Shown here piece by piece: positions 1-13,969 of a stretch of DNA of 64,000 nt. The translations under genes were made by a program, and so were the position numbers. Location: contig CP137675.1 of NCBI GenBank assembly GCA_037976565.1, positions 21,292,446-21,356,445 on the forward strand, written 5' to 3'. Within the stretch, counting starts at the first letter, position 1; each line of letters starts with the position of its first letter. Below the pieces are notes generated by a model. The model saw nothing but the letters and a program-made list of their open reading frames with translations, did not search any database and was not told the origin of the DNA. The DNA is from Mesocentrotus franciscanus. Lineage: Eukaryota; Echinodermata; Echinoidea; Camarodonta; Strongylocentrotidae.

Positions 1-1438
1 TATGGAAACGAAACAGACTTCTAGTCATCAAATAATCGTTTTTTGTTGCAAACAATATACATGTGTCTCGTACTTCTACTAAGTTAGAGATTCCTCATAT
101 TCAAATAATGTTTATCTCAACCATCAAAGTATTTCAATCATCAACAAGATACAAGACAATAAAATTATGCTCAACTCTATATAGTGCATTATCTAAGCTT
201 ATCTAAGCTTCTCAAACCCTCTAATAAAGGATTAATTCAATCCCACATAAATCATCCTTTATAACATTATTTGAAATCATTTATAAAACATGGTAATGCA
301 TTGATCAAATAGCCCATTGGGCATTACTACACTGCATGATAAACATCAAAAGTATCACTGTTTGATTTAAAATATCAAACCAATATCATCAAAAGATGCC
401 TACCCAAGGTCAAATAAATGTCAAGCAACTGCTACCACAGGCTGCAACAACCACACTGCAAACTCCACAGTCCGCAACCTCACCCACTACCCGCCACTGC
501 TACGAGCAGAAATGCAGACATCAAGGTACCTAGCCTTGCACCTCACTATTGGACCAGCTGTAGTCTCATGCAATCTCCCAGCCGTAAATGAAAAGTCAAT
601 ACACCCGTAACCATAGAAACCTACATTGAAAATACACTAAGTATTAGATATATATAATGTAGCATGTTATATACGGAAAAACTATATCAAGATTCAATAT
701 CTATGATTATAATACAAAAACACACTCTCATACCATAAGTCGGTATCTACGATTCATGGGCGCCGCCATCTTTGTTTACAATATGCTGCCCTCTACGTTC
801 ATAACTACCATGAGCCTAGCCAAAACTAACTGAGTTAATAATATTCTTCAACTACTAAAAACAAGCAAGTTTCTGCACTTGTTATTACTAAACATGAAAT
901 AATTAACAAAGCAAATACAACAGTGATTTCACTGTCTATTTTCAATCTCAACAAATATCATTTGCAAATTCACTGATAGCTTTGAACTTGTCACATCGAA
1001 GGACGATTCATAAACGTTTACAAACGACATCAAAATTGTGGCATAAAGTCCTCTATGTACTCCACTGAAAACGAATGAAAAATACTATATAAACTCTCTT
1101 CTCAATACCAAGTGACTTATTAATGTCTCAAAATTGCATCTACAAGTATATTATAAAATCTACATAACCGAAGGATCTCCAAAACCAAAGTCTTGCCGCT
1201 CTACTACACGTCTGTGCACATGGATGCTCAAATGGTGTCTGCGAACAAACCACACCCAAGATAGGGCTACTCGTCCATGCCGCGTACCTTAACGTACGGA
1301 CTGTCACTGCCACTCGGCCTAGTGTCATTACGCAATCTAGCATATAACTGAAATAATCACCTGATCAACTATACAGGTAACTTATACCATTAAAAAGGAA
1401 TTTTCCAAGTGAAAGAACATCAAATATAACCTTGATCC
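1..1438. other. Non-coding, probably DIS3L intron
   Basis: AT-rich sequence with no DIS3L-like exon found. A short direct repeat (atctaagctt) is near 190. On the minus strand at 739-775 there is a start codon in good context (aaagATGGCGGCGCCCATG), open for 12 codons to a GT (gtatga); see findings. Nothing else recognised. Confidence 0.4.
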
Positions 1439-1442
1439 TTAA

Positions 1443-1971
1443 AGGTACTATGTCCCATTTGCAGGCCAAAAAAATGAAAAGGTTAAATTCCAACGGCATT
1501 TGAAAAACAATACTAATTTAGAACTTCCCTAAAAAAAGGGGGGCTTGAAAAAGTCTTTAAGTGGGAAAATAACGACTATTAGTTGTCGAATCGACTTAGG
1601 AGCTATAGAGCCAGTAAGTAATAGTCTGATTTTCAGACCATTGTACCGAATGGTCGTACGTTTTATGCTGCGCAAAGATTCAATCAGTTTAATTTTGGCC
1701 ATTACAAGAAGTGGGTTATTGATGTAGACAAATGCTCATGTACCCTTTACAGCTCATTTTATGTATGTTATTACCAAAGATGAAAAAGCCAGTCAGTCAC
1801 TCAATAGTGTCTGACAGTGAAGTCTAGCAAGTAAACGGTTTTCCTTGCATAATTTGAATATTAGGACACTGCTAACGTTTAAATTTCACAGATAGGACAT
1901 ACATGACATATTCATAATTCCTGCAAAGTTCTACAGAATTTGATGTTTGCTGCAAAAGGGACATAGTATCT
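1443..1971. mobile_element. TTAA-flanked MITE, family A copy 1
   Basis: Terminal inverted repeats AGGTACTATGTCCC / GGGACATAGTATCT extend over the TTTGCAG that follows. TTAA is at both edges (1439-1442 and 1972-1975), as expected of piggyBac or Kolobok-type target duplications. No coding capacity. The same family is at 15575 and 39090. Confidence 0.85.
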
Positions 1972-2340
1972 TTAACACTAAATTGGAAGCAGAATATAAA
2001 TTTGCCTTAATTGTAAACATCATAAAAAAAAAAGACTTTCACAAATATCCAACTTCCGACATTAGTGAACATACATAGAGAAGCAACAAAATATTAGTTA
2101 TATAATTAAATGGAATGAAGTAGAAATATAGAATGTATATTTTACAATGTATGAAAACCTAATCATGACTTTCACAGAAAAAAGAATCCCAATTACGTGT
2201 GCTAGACAAGATCCGGTTCTGTTTGCCATCCAGAATGAATCCTTTGAACTATATTCTCTGTTTTTACCATTACATACATGTATTTTGCTTGGTCTCTTGC
2301 TTACTCATATCTCATAGGGGAGTTATCACAAGTCTGTTTA

Positions 2341-2540
2341 TACAGTGAAACCTGTCTATAAAGACCACCCAAGTGAGACAAGAAAAGTGGTCTTTATAGG
2401 CAGGTGGTCTTTATGTACAGGTTCCTTTAGTACGGTACATGTTTCAATGAGAAACCATTTTCAAGGGAAACAAAAAAATGTGGTCTTTGTAGGCAGGTGA
2501 TCTTTCTATACAGGTGGTTGTTAAAGCAGGTTTGACTGTA
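2341..2540. mobile_element. 200-bp MITE with TACAGTSAAACCTG ends
   Basis: Ends TACAGTGAAACCTG and CAGGTTTGACTGTA are inverted repeats with one mismatch. The interior has repeated tggtctttataggcaggt motifs. The element ends 25 bases before the exon that starts at 2566, so the polypyrimidine tract of that acceptor directly abuts the transposon. Confidence 0.8.
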
Positions 2541-2565
2541 TTTGTGTGTATCTTTCCATCATTAG

Positions 2566-5500
2566 ATGATATAGAGGCGGAAGATGTCAGTGATGCGGTT
2601 CCATGTGGTAGAGTGGTTGGTATTTTAGAGAGAAACTGGAGGGATTATGTCGCTACATTCCCAGAGAAAGATGAGGTAAAACATTTCCATTCCTTTCTTT
2701 TACTTATTCTTATTGTATAAAGGTCTTCTTTCTTTTTACACCGTCCTCTCTTAAAATCTTTCTCAATTAAAAAAAAAATCTTTTCAGGTATTCTTTCTTT
2801 CACCCCTTGGAATAAATCTCCTGTTTAGAGCTAGAAGGGAGTTAAATTATACACTTGAACAAAGAATTAACACCCTTCTGGCTCTGAACAGATGATACTT
2901 ATCTCTTTTATCTTTCTTATTTTGACTTTCTTTCCTTTGTGTTCCTACCTGTATTTTACATGTATTTGTTGTGACATGATGATGAATTGACTGTCTACTC
3001 CAGAGGTGGACTATTTAGATTCCAAGATCAAAGACCTACAATGTGTTGGTTTTAAATAAACGTGCTTCATCGTTTGATTTGATTTGTTTGTCTGTATTAA
3101 TTTGGTCACACTTACTCCTGGTAAGTCTATGCATTGTTATAGAGAGAAACTGGTGAAAAAATACCCCAAAACTACATTGATATTGAAGTCAAAGGTCATA
3201 GCTTACAGGTTAAATTTTGAAGAGATTAAAAAGGTGGATATAACTTTGTTTCCACATAGAATGAATGCAATCTTGCAATGACCATGACTTTATATTTGTG
3301 GGCCATGTTAACATCAGTAAGTCATTGTGATAGCAAATCCTGATCAAGTGATCACTAACATTACCATGGTGACGCATCACTTCTATCCTCAGACAGAAGC
3401 AAATCGAGGAAGTAAGATTCTCGTCATCCCATGGGATTACAGAATCCCTAAGATAAGGATTAGTACCAGACAAGCAGATGCACTCAATGATCAAAGGTAA
3501 ATACTAAATCTTTTTCATTTTTAAACTATTTACATCTCCCTTCTGGCAGCAAATCACAGCCCTTTAATCTTTCGCACGCTTGTTCCTTTAATAGCTTCCC
3601 CTTATATTGTCAGATTTCGGATGTCTATTCATTCTTGCAATTTACTCTGATTAGGGCAAGACAAAAAGCTTTAGTACGTCTGTTTTTTTTTCTTCTGATT
3701 TTGCAGTACCAATCATCTCTTTAAAATAATTTATAATTTTGCAGTACCAATCATCTCTTTAAAATAATTTATGTTCTTCATATGAAGACCTACTGTTGTA
3801 CTTTAAAAACAACAACAATGTTATATTGAGCTATGAGGAGATTGTTAAAGAGCAACATTCTTTTTTTAAAGGATTGTTGTTCGACTTGACAACTGGCCTG
3901 CAGACTCTCAGTATCCTAATGGTCACTATGTGCGGTCACTCGGTCCTATTGGTCAACTAGAGACAGAAGTGGCAGCTACCTTGATTGAAAACAGCTTACC
4001 AGTGGGTCCTTTCTCTGAAGGACAGGTGAGGTGCATGTTGGAATAGAATTAGGATAACAAATAACCAAGAGTCCTTTCTGACAGTGAGATTAATGCAAAC
4101 TGATCTCAAGTTCTCCAATCAGATGCAAGCTTTCAATCGACTATCTCTTGTGTACAGAGTTGTGAATGAATGATATCTTCTTCTTCTTCTTCTTCTTCTG
4201 ATTAAGTCTGCCCAAGGTTAGCTTTATCAGTTGAGATCAATCAACTGATGACTCTTATAAGATGGGGCTGTAGTGGATTGGCTAGGGTGTTGGTGTGTTT
4301 TATTGAAAAAAACATGTATCAAAACAGAACTAGTTTCAATCGAAACATTTGTAAGGGATCATGTTAATGTCCAAGTCCGACTTGGGTTCGGTGCGCAAGG
4401 TTTTATGTTAATCTTTGTTTCTTCATATTCCTTGTCCCTTAGCCCTTACTTATACCCCTTTCATAGTGCTTCTATCGGAGTCACACCGATGAAAATACCG
4501 ATGAAAATACCGATGAATTTTCCTTATGTAAACAAAGGTGAAACCGCCGCTTTCCCTGCTGTTCATACTGCGGGTGAAATTCACTCGCTGTGGCGAGCCC
4601 TTGCCGGAAGTGAAGAATTATTGCGCAATTATTAAGGCCGCGCCCCATCTAGCTAGCATTCAGCATGTTCAACAAAAAGTCAACAAACACAGCTGGTTAC
4701 GATAAAGCACGCGTACACCGCGACCTTTGACCATTTTCATCGGTGTCACACCGATAGAAAGAGAATTTCTCCTGCTCTTGCAGGAGAATTTAATCGCCTA
4801 TTTCTCTTCTTTTCATCGGCTATTCTATCGGCTTTTTCTCCTCTGTACCATTTATATTGGCCTTTTCATCGGATGCATCCGGATGCATCAGGCCAGTTTG
4901 AAAGGGGTATAAGAATGCCAGGTAAAGGTTGATGTTGATTTTATACATTCTAGCAGTATACAATTTTCTTTTTAGGTGATTGTTACACTTTAACACTGTA
5001 AAGATTTCATCAAGATATCTCGGCATTATTTCACGAAACCGTCATAAGTACAAGTTCATCGACATCCCATTGAAATGTATGTTTATTTTGATACACGTGT
5101 TTCAATTGGTTGTCGGCGAATTTGTACTTAAGACGGTTTCGTGAAATACTGCCCAGGTGACTTGTGCTTCTTTTTCCAAACAAGTAGCAATGACACATGT
5201 CTATTAAAACTTTACTACAACAGATTAAAGAAATGCCTGTTAATACCCCTGAGAACCCCTGGCTAATGACTGCCGAGGAGATGGGTAAACGGAAAGACCT
5301 GCGCAACTCACACCTTATCTTCAGTATTGACCCAAAAGGTTGTGAGGATGTTGATGATACTCTTTCTGTGAGGTAAGAGAACTTCAAGGTGCTTTGAGAA
5401 TGTTGATAGTACTCTGTCTTGGGTCTCATTTTATGATCTTTGAATGAAAGATTGGTACTTCTCTTGGGATATGTACACATGTATGATCATGTATGCTATT

Positions 5501-8500
5501 TTTATGTTGAATATTGAAGAAAATTGCCTTTTTTGTGTGCTCTGAAAGCTTATTCGATATTACCAAATATGGTCAGATACTACTACTAACAATATAGGGT
5601 ATTTATAATGCTATCAGGTGTCGTAGTCAAGTGGTTTAATCACTTAACTGGAAATGCCAAGGTCGTAGGTTAGAGCCCCGTAACGGTACTTACATGTATG
5701 TCCTTTAGCTGGTATTTTATCTACATTGCTCTTCTCCTCCCGGGTGTTAATTGGGTACCCTGTAGGATGCAAATGTCATTGTGGTTGGATATAAGCATGT
5801 GCATGCCTTTTAAAAGGCAACTAGCTGGAATACTCCCAAGGGAGTGGAGAAATGTGCACTATAATGTGCACAATAGCTTTTTAATAATGGTACTGAATAA
5901 TTAAATAATAGAGGTAATAATAGCACTGCAATCATGTATCTCTATCTATTGATAACATTTCTTTGTCTTTCTCTTCTCTCTTGCATTCTCTTCCTTTTTT
6001 TACTCTGCTCTCTCTCGATTTGTTACTTTCCTTCACATAATCAATTCTATTCTTTCTTTCTTCACAATCTATCATACACATTATAAACTATTTCAGGGAG
6101 CTTGACAATGGAAACATAGAGCTTGGTGTACACATAGCAGATGTATCCTACTTTGTTAAGGAGGGCTCTCTCACAGATCTTGAAGCAAGATTAAGGTATA
6201 ATTTTCACAAACATTTCACTGTTCACCTCCTGTACAATATTTCGTCATGGTTTAAAAAATGTTCATAATTGTTATTAATTATTGTTAAATAAATGGAAGA
6301 GTTTGGTACCTCACCATGTATATTACCATTGTCTGCAACATCATGAATAAGTACAAACAGAAAGAAAAACGAGATGCAAGCCTGACTGGTCCCCGAACAT
6401 TTAGTCCTGCTGTAAATAGCCTTCGGGAAGAGTTGCTGCCTTTTGCAAATAAGGTACATGATAATGACCAACCTAGTTCAAAGCCTTCGGAAGACTAGGT
6501 TGTGATGCTCTGTCCCTGAAAACAAGAGGAAAGCGACTGCGCATTGCGACATGGAATGTTAGGACTTTGTATAAGGCAGGAAATTAGATAACCTCATTCA
6601 GGAGGCTAATAGGATGAAACTAGACATTATAGGTATTGCGGAAACTAGGTGGACTGATAATGGATGCGTGAAGAGAGATGATTACACCTTCATATACTCC
6701 GGAGGAGAAAAACACCAACATGGTGTTGGAATGTTAATCAAGAAAAATCTCGAGAAACACATTCTAGGTTACTGGACATTAAATGAGAGAATAATGTTAA
6801 TGAAGTTGAAAGCTAAACCGTTTAACCTAGCAATAATTCAAGTGTATGCCCCAACCAGTGATTACAGTGATGAACAAGTAGAAAAATATTACGATCAAAT
6901 AGACGAAATGCTAAAGCATTGTAAATCAACAGAAGTTGTTATCGTAATAGGTGATTGGAATGCTAAAGTCGGAGAAGGTAAGGATGGAAAGATTGTTGGA
7001 CAATATGGACTAGGCCATCGTAATGAACGGGGTGATCGACTTGTTCAGTTCTGTAAGGAACATGATCTAGTGATAACCAACACCTTTTACCAACAACATA
7101 AAAGAAGAACCTACACCTGGAAGAGCCCAGGAGATGTAAATAGAAATCAGATCGACTATATTTTAATAAAGAACAGGTTCAAGAATTGTATCAAGCAGGT
7201 AAAGACATGCCCAGGGGCTGACATAAATTCTGATCACAACCCGGTGATTGCAGAAGTTGAAATAAAGCTAAAGAATACACCCCAGAACAAAAGAAACTCT
7301 CTTCCGGATGTCACAGCTCTAAATAAAACAGACATAGCAGAAAAATACCTTATGGAAGTTAGAAATAGGTATAATTGTCTAGTCACAGAAGAAATAGAAC
7401 AAACAAATAATGAAGTAAATGACATTGAGAAACTAGAAGTGGAATGGAAATGCTTGAAAAAAAGCATTCAGCATGGAAATAAGACACTACCAACTAAAAA
7501 GAAACCAGCAAAACAACCATGGATGACAGAAAAGATTCTGAACTTGATGCAGGAGAGGCAAAAGCAAGTCAGAAACTCCAAATCATACAGAATCATCAAT
7601 AAGGAAATTGATAATGAATGTAAAAGAGCAAAAGAAGAATGGCTAACTCAAAAATGTGTTAGAATTGAGCATTTCTCCAAGACAAACCAAACAAATGAAA
7701 TGCACAGAGAAATCAAGCATTTTAAGAAGAAGAAAAACAAGGCAGCAAGCGGATGTATCAAGAACAAGGATGGAACATCTTCCCTCTTTGAAAAGGATGA
7801 TATTAAACAAAGATGGGAAGAATATATCCAAGACCTATTTGACGATGATAGAGGTCCAGAACTTCCAATCACTGACAACGAGGGTCCAAGTATACTTGAA
7901 TCAGAAGTTAAACAAGCTCTGCATTCACTGGGAACTTCTAAATCTGAAGGCCCAGATGGGATAACACGGAAGAACTTGTGGCCTTAAAAGAATTTGGGAT
8001 TGAACATTTGACTAGTATTTGCCAAATGATATACAATACAGGTCATATTCCTGAAGATCTGAAAAAGTCGATATTTGTGCCAATTCCAAAGAAGCCTAAG
8101 GCAAGTGTATGTGAAGATTTCCGGACAATTAGCCTTATGAGCCATGTAACCAAGTTGCTCTTAAAGATCATTCTCAACAGAATAAAAATTCAAATTGACA
8201 ATGAAGTAGGTAAGGAACAGTTTGGTTTTAGACCTCAAAGTGGTACTAGAGAAGCAATATTCTGTATGAGAATGGTGACAGAAAGGTATATGGCAGTAAA
8301 TAAAGAAATATATATGTGCTTTATTGACTATTCTAAAGCATTCGACAAAATTCACCACGAAAAATTGATTGAAAGCTTACAAAAATTAATCTAGATGGTA
8401 AGAACATACGTCTCATATCTAAACTTTACTGGGAGCAGACAGCTGCCATCAAAATTAACAATGAAATTACAGGTTACACAAAAATCAAAAGAGGAGTACG

Positions 8501-11500
8501 TCAGGGATGCGTAATGTCTCCATCCCTGTTCAACTTGTGCACAGAATTGGTATTCAGGGAAATTTCAGATATGAAAGGTGTTAGTATTGGGGTGTAAATA
8601 TTAATAATTTACGTTATGCTGATGACACTGTACTTTGCGCAGAGAATGAAGCAGATTTACAACATGTATTGGATATTGTAAAAGTCAAAAGTGAAGAGTT
8701 TGGTCTAAGCATGAATGTCAAGAAAACTAAATCAATGATTTTTAGTAGAACAGAGAACAAGCCTAGAATATGTTTGAAACTCAATGGACATATCATTGAG
8801 CAAGTCAGTAATCACATCTACTTAGGACAAAATATCACAGATGATGCCAGATGCGAAGCAGAAATAAAAAGAAGAATAGAAATTGCTCGGAATACATTTC
8901 TGGCAATGAAAGGATTATTCACAAATAGAAAGGTGAAATTTGCACTTAGGTTGAGACTAGTAAACTGTTATGTATGGTCTGTCCTACTGTATGGAGCAGA
9001 AACATGGACAATAAACAAGGCCATGGAAAATAGAATAACATCTTTTGAAATGTGGATCTACAGAAGAATGATGAAGATATCCTGGAAACGAATGAAAACC
9101 AACAAAGAGATATTGCACATGGCAGGGCGTAAACAAATTGCACTAGTAGGATTAGTTAAGGAGAGAAAAGTCAAATACTTTGGTCATGTTAAAAGGCACC
9201 AAAGCCTCTTAAAGGATGTATTGGAAGGAAGAGTGGAAGGAAGAGTGGAAGGAAGTAGACCTAGAGGGAGACCCAGAATCAACTGGGAAGAGAATGTCAA
9301 GAACTGGAGTGGACTAAAACTGCGAGAGTGCACCAGAATGGCAGAAGATAGAGTGAAATGGAGAGATGTTGCAATCAACCTCCGAACTGGGAGAAGATAC
9401 TTAGATAGATAGAAAAAACAACTAAGTTGCAAATATTGTGGCATCAGATAATTTTTCTTTATGATTATTTCTTGTGATCTCAATGAATATAATGATGTTG
9501 GCGAAAATCATCCAACGACGATGGAAAACGCCATAAAAATCACCACCAACAACAACAACCCCTAGAGGATGTGGGACAGTCACTTGCTACAATGTAGTGA
9601 GACTATCTCTGCTTAATATGCTTTAAAGCTGACAGATTTAATAGCATCTAAAATGATAATGTTTTTAAAATTACTACTAGTAAATATCTCTATGAACAAT
9701 AATACATGAGAGTATTCAGGAATAAATGGTCAATATTTTGTAATTCTTGTGTGTACCAAAAGATAAACATGCTTCTTTGCAGACTATATATGTATTTGTT
9801 ACATTGTCATCCCTGAGGAAGGGGGACTCCCCGGAAAAGTTGGAAATAGAATGACAAAGTTGGCATAAAATGCATTTCTTCAAAGTGAAATCTCGAAACT
9901 GTTGAACACTGCCAGTACTTGGTTGAATCAACATGTAGGTCTTACTATTATGCTTATACAGAAGCTTATCGTTATTATTAGTTTATATTATAATTACACT
10001 TTACATAACTCATTCTTGAATGTAAATGCTGACATTAAATGTAATATCATTCAGGGGTGACGATGTTAACATTGTATTTTAGATCAACAACGGTATATCT
10101 GGCGGACAGACGCTATGACATGCTTCCCACAATCCTTAGTGCTGATCTCTGCTCTCTGATTGGTGGAGTTGATCGCTATGCTGTCAGCGTGCTGTGGGAG
10201 TTAAAACCGTTCACATTTGAAGTGATCAAGGATAAAGTTTGGTATGGGAGAACCATTATCCGCTCAGGTTACAAGATGTTCTATGAGGTATGTTCATCCA
10301 TTCTATAAATTGTAAGCCCACCGCACACTACTCTGATCGTCCTGAATTCTGATTTTCAAAGAAATGGCAATTGTATTAGATAAGAAATCTAAACAAATAT
10401 CATCTTCCTGAAGAACAGAATAACAGGTAGAATAGTGTTTGAAATAGTGAATGGATGAAAGAAAGATTGACATCTTATAAGTTTATTGACCCTATTTTGT
10501 CAATTGTTTTATATTGACAGATTTAAATGTTTTCTTTTTCATCATCATGAAGTACTTTAGATGTACACATACATTTGGGGAGTTTACATACATATACTTT
10601 AAAAAAGAAGAGATGTGGTATGTTTTCAATTCTCCTTGAAGCAGAGGTATCATGTGTGAAAGGCATTTATTCAATCTATACAGATTTTGACATATGGATA
10701 AAATATTGTAGATCATGTCTTACTCTTTTTATGGTAAATTAATGAAGGTAAATGATTTAAAGACTAAAGATGAAAGGTTTCATTTTTAATGGGCTGATGA
10801 CATTTCAGCTGCTTCAGTGTGAGCCAGATTTTTTTTTTACTGCACTTTTAGTTCTACATGTTCATATACTGGTATGCTTTCCTATGGATCACCAAAATGA
10901 GCTGCTGATAAAACCAGAAATTCTTATAATGTGAACTTTTCAGGTGTTGCTAACACATACCATATTTACCAGGAACAAACTATTGTGATATATTTATTTG
11001 TCATGTATAAATCATAGATCTAAAGAAATTATTTCACAGAATGGATTTTTTCATTTCATTTTTATCACTTTCTGGTTATACGACATGCTTTTAGCTTGTG
11101 CTCATCAGCAAATCATTCTATGTTGTACCAATGGAACTTTTTCAATTTTTTTCTTCTTCAGTTTCTCTTCAGGGAGAAAAAAATAGGGTAAACTGTAAGA
11201 AATGTTTTTTGTATATCTTGAAGTTAGTTTGAATTGATTTTTTTATGCAGGCTGCTCAAATGCTGCATGATGGGAAGACATTGTCAGCAGATGACATCCC
11301 TGAACTGAGAGATGTAGATGATACCACCAAGGAACTAGAGTAAGAATTCACACCCTCCTTCTCCCTTTATAGTTTACCGGTATACAGATTATTTGTAGTA
11401 ATAGGTGGAATAGGAAAACCTTTGAAATTTAAGGATTTTTTTTTAAAGACTGGAAATGTTTAAAAAAATGCACTGTTGATTTAATGATACTATTATAATA

Positions 11501-13924
11501 CACTTTAATACAAAGCTATGAAAAAAGAAAAAAGAGTGGTTCAATGTTAAAAGCTTTAATGAGCTAGTTTGTTTCTCATTGTAAACAACATACCATATGT
11601 CATAATGTATGCACACACTCCATTTATGGAATGCACAACCTTTTGTACATTGATTGTTTAATATAGTCTAGATATTAAGACCTGTTATCACCGTACTGTG
11701 GATCACATGGTTCACGGTTCGAGTCCCGCCGCGGCACTTATGTCCTTTGGCATGACCTTATAATCTACATTTGCCACTCTTCACCCAGGTGTAGTAAATG
11801 GATACCTGGTAAGAATTCAATCCTTGAATGATTTTGGTGTAGTAGGGCAGCTTGACTGAAGCCAGGGTAATAATACTGCTTTGTAGGCACCTTGAGCATC
11901 CCCTGGAATGGATATAAATAAAGCTATTATTATTATTGTTATTATTATTATTATTAATGATTATGAATCTAGAATGAAAAGCTTACCGGTACGTTTGTTC
12001 AGTTCATTGAGGTTGCCTTTCTAACAACATTTTTTTTTTTATAGATTACTGAATTATTTGTGTATTATGTATCCTAGATGACAAATTGCTAAAATGATTG
12101 TCAGAACACCAAATTAGGATTATTATTAGATCTTTTTCCTTTCCTTTTCATTTTCAGAGATGAAATTGAAAGTAAAATAATTCCAGAAGCCACCCCTGGC
12201 TACGGGGTGAAAATTGAAAGATAATGGATGTTATACTATCTCTCATAATTTTCTCTATTAAATTGTTGTAATGTTAAGGCTGCAGAGGTTTAAGTGGGCT
12301 ATCTCTCGCATAGTTTTCTCTATTAAATTGTTGTAATGTTAAGGCTGCAGAAGTTGAAGTGGGCTATCTCTCATAGTTTTCTCTATTAAATTGTTGTAAT
12401 GTTAAGGCTGCAGAAGTTGAAGTGGGCTATCTCTCTCATAGTTTTCTCTATTAACTTGTTGTAATGTTAAGGCTTCAGAGGTTGAAGTGGGCTATCTCTC
12501 ATAGTTTTCTCTATTAAATTGTTGTAATGTTAAGGCTACAGAAGTTGAAGTGGGCTATCTCTCATAATTTTCTCTATTAAATTGTTGTAATGTTAAGGCT
12601 GCAGAAGTTGAAGTGGGCTATCTCTCGCATAGTTTTCTCTATTAAATTGTTGTAATGTTAAGGCTGCAGAAGTTGAAGTGGGCTATCTCTCATAGTTTTC
12701 TCTATTAAATTGTTGTAATGTTAAGGCTTCAGAGGTTGAAGTGGGCCGTGGATCAGCTGATGATGATTGCTAGACGGCTCAAGGCACAGCGGGAGGTTGG
12801 TGGCGCTGTTCAGCTGGAAGGGACAGAGGTTAAAGTTGAACTCAATGAAGAGCAAGAGATTGAAAACCTTGTACCAAAGCAGGTTGGTGTTATCTGCACT
12901 TCCCCTTCTCTATCAATCTTTCATATTCTACCCTATACATCTGCTCTTTCTGTAATCTGTCTATTTATCTCTTGTCCTTTCAGTTTCTTTTATCTCACAA
13001 AGTAAATCACACACACACTTTTAATTTCTTAATTCTTCCCCTTTCTTACTTACCGGTAAATATTGATGTGATTTGTTTTCTGTTCATGTTATTTCTATTC
13101 ATTGCTGATTTGTTTTGGTCTGAACATAGATTGAAGTCCTAATAACATTCCAGATTTTATATAATCATGAAAGTTTCCTTTCCTGGAGGCAATTTGAATT
13201 GATTTGCAATCAAGTCTTCTTTGTCAATTTTCTTGTTGTTGAACAGACTATGGAGATACATGAGACCATAGCTGAATGCATGATCTATGCCAACCACTGG
13301 GTAGCTAAGAAGATAGCCCAGTCTTACCCTCAAGCTGCTCTGGTGAGTGATTTCTTTTTCCTATTCATCCTATTCAACCTGTCATCTTGTTACAATAGTG
13401 ATTGGAGGAAAATTTACTTGGATGTTGTATCGTTGACCTCTTATTATAAAGTATTTGGCATCACCTGTGCCTGGGAGGCAAAAAGCAAACTGAATAAGTG
13501 ATCGGGGGTGTGCAGGTGGACCACTTCACTGAGCTTTCATGCAAAGGTAGTCGGTCACTCTCCTCTACATAGAGCATCCATTTAACATCCTATCCAAGGG
13601 AGGGAGTGTTTTCCACTGTTAACATAGCCTGCGTCTATGAAACGGGAGGGGCATGCTAACACACTACGCATATGATTACATAATTTTTATCACCTCTATC
13701 TGTGTATATACATGTGTAAAATGCTTTGGAAGTATACATGGCCGCTACAAATAATGTTGAGTGCTGGTGATATGCGATTAGATTGTGAAAGAAACTGTGT
13801 GGACGTAGATGGATAAGGATTGGTGTATACTGTGAGGATTTGGAATAATCAAAGAGATCAGAAAGAGACTCAATCTTGCTGGAAATCATATGCACTGCAC
13901 ACGGAAATGTCATGTATACGAGAC

Positions 13925-13969
<45 letters not shown>

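Noticed and set aside
4273..4635. 120-codon plus-strand frame
   Set aside because: Runs across the boundary of the 4449 MITE and has low-complexity repeats; no protein family recognised.
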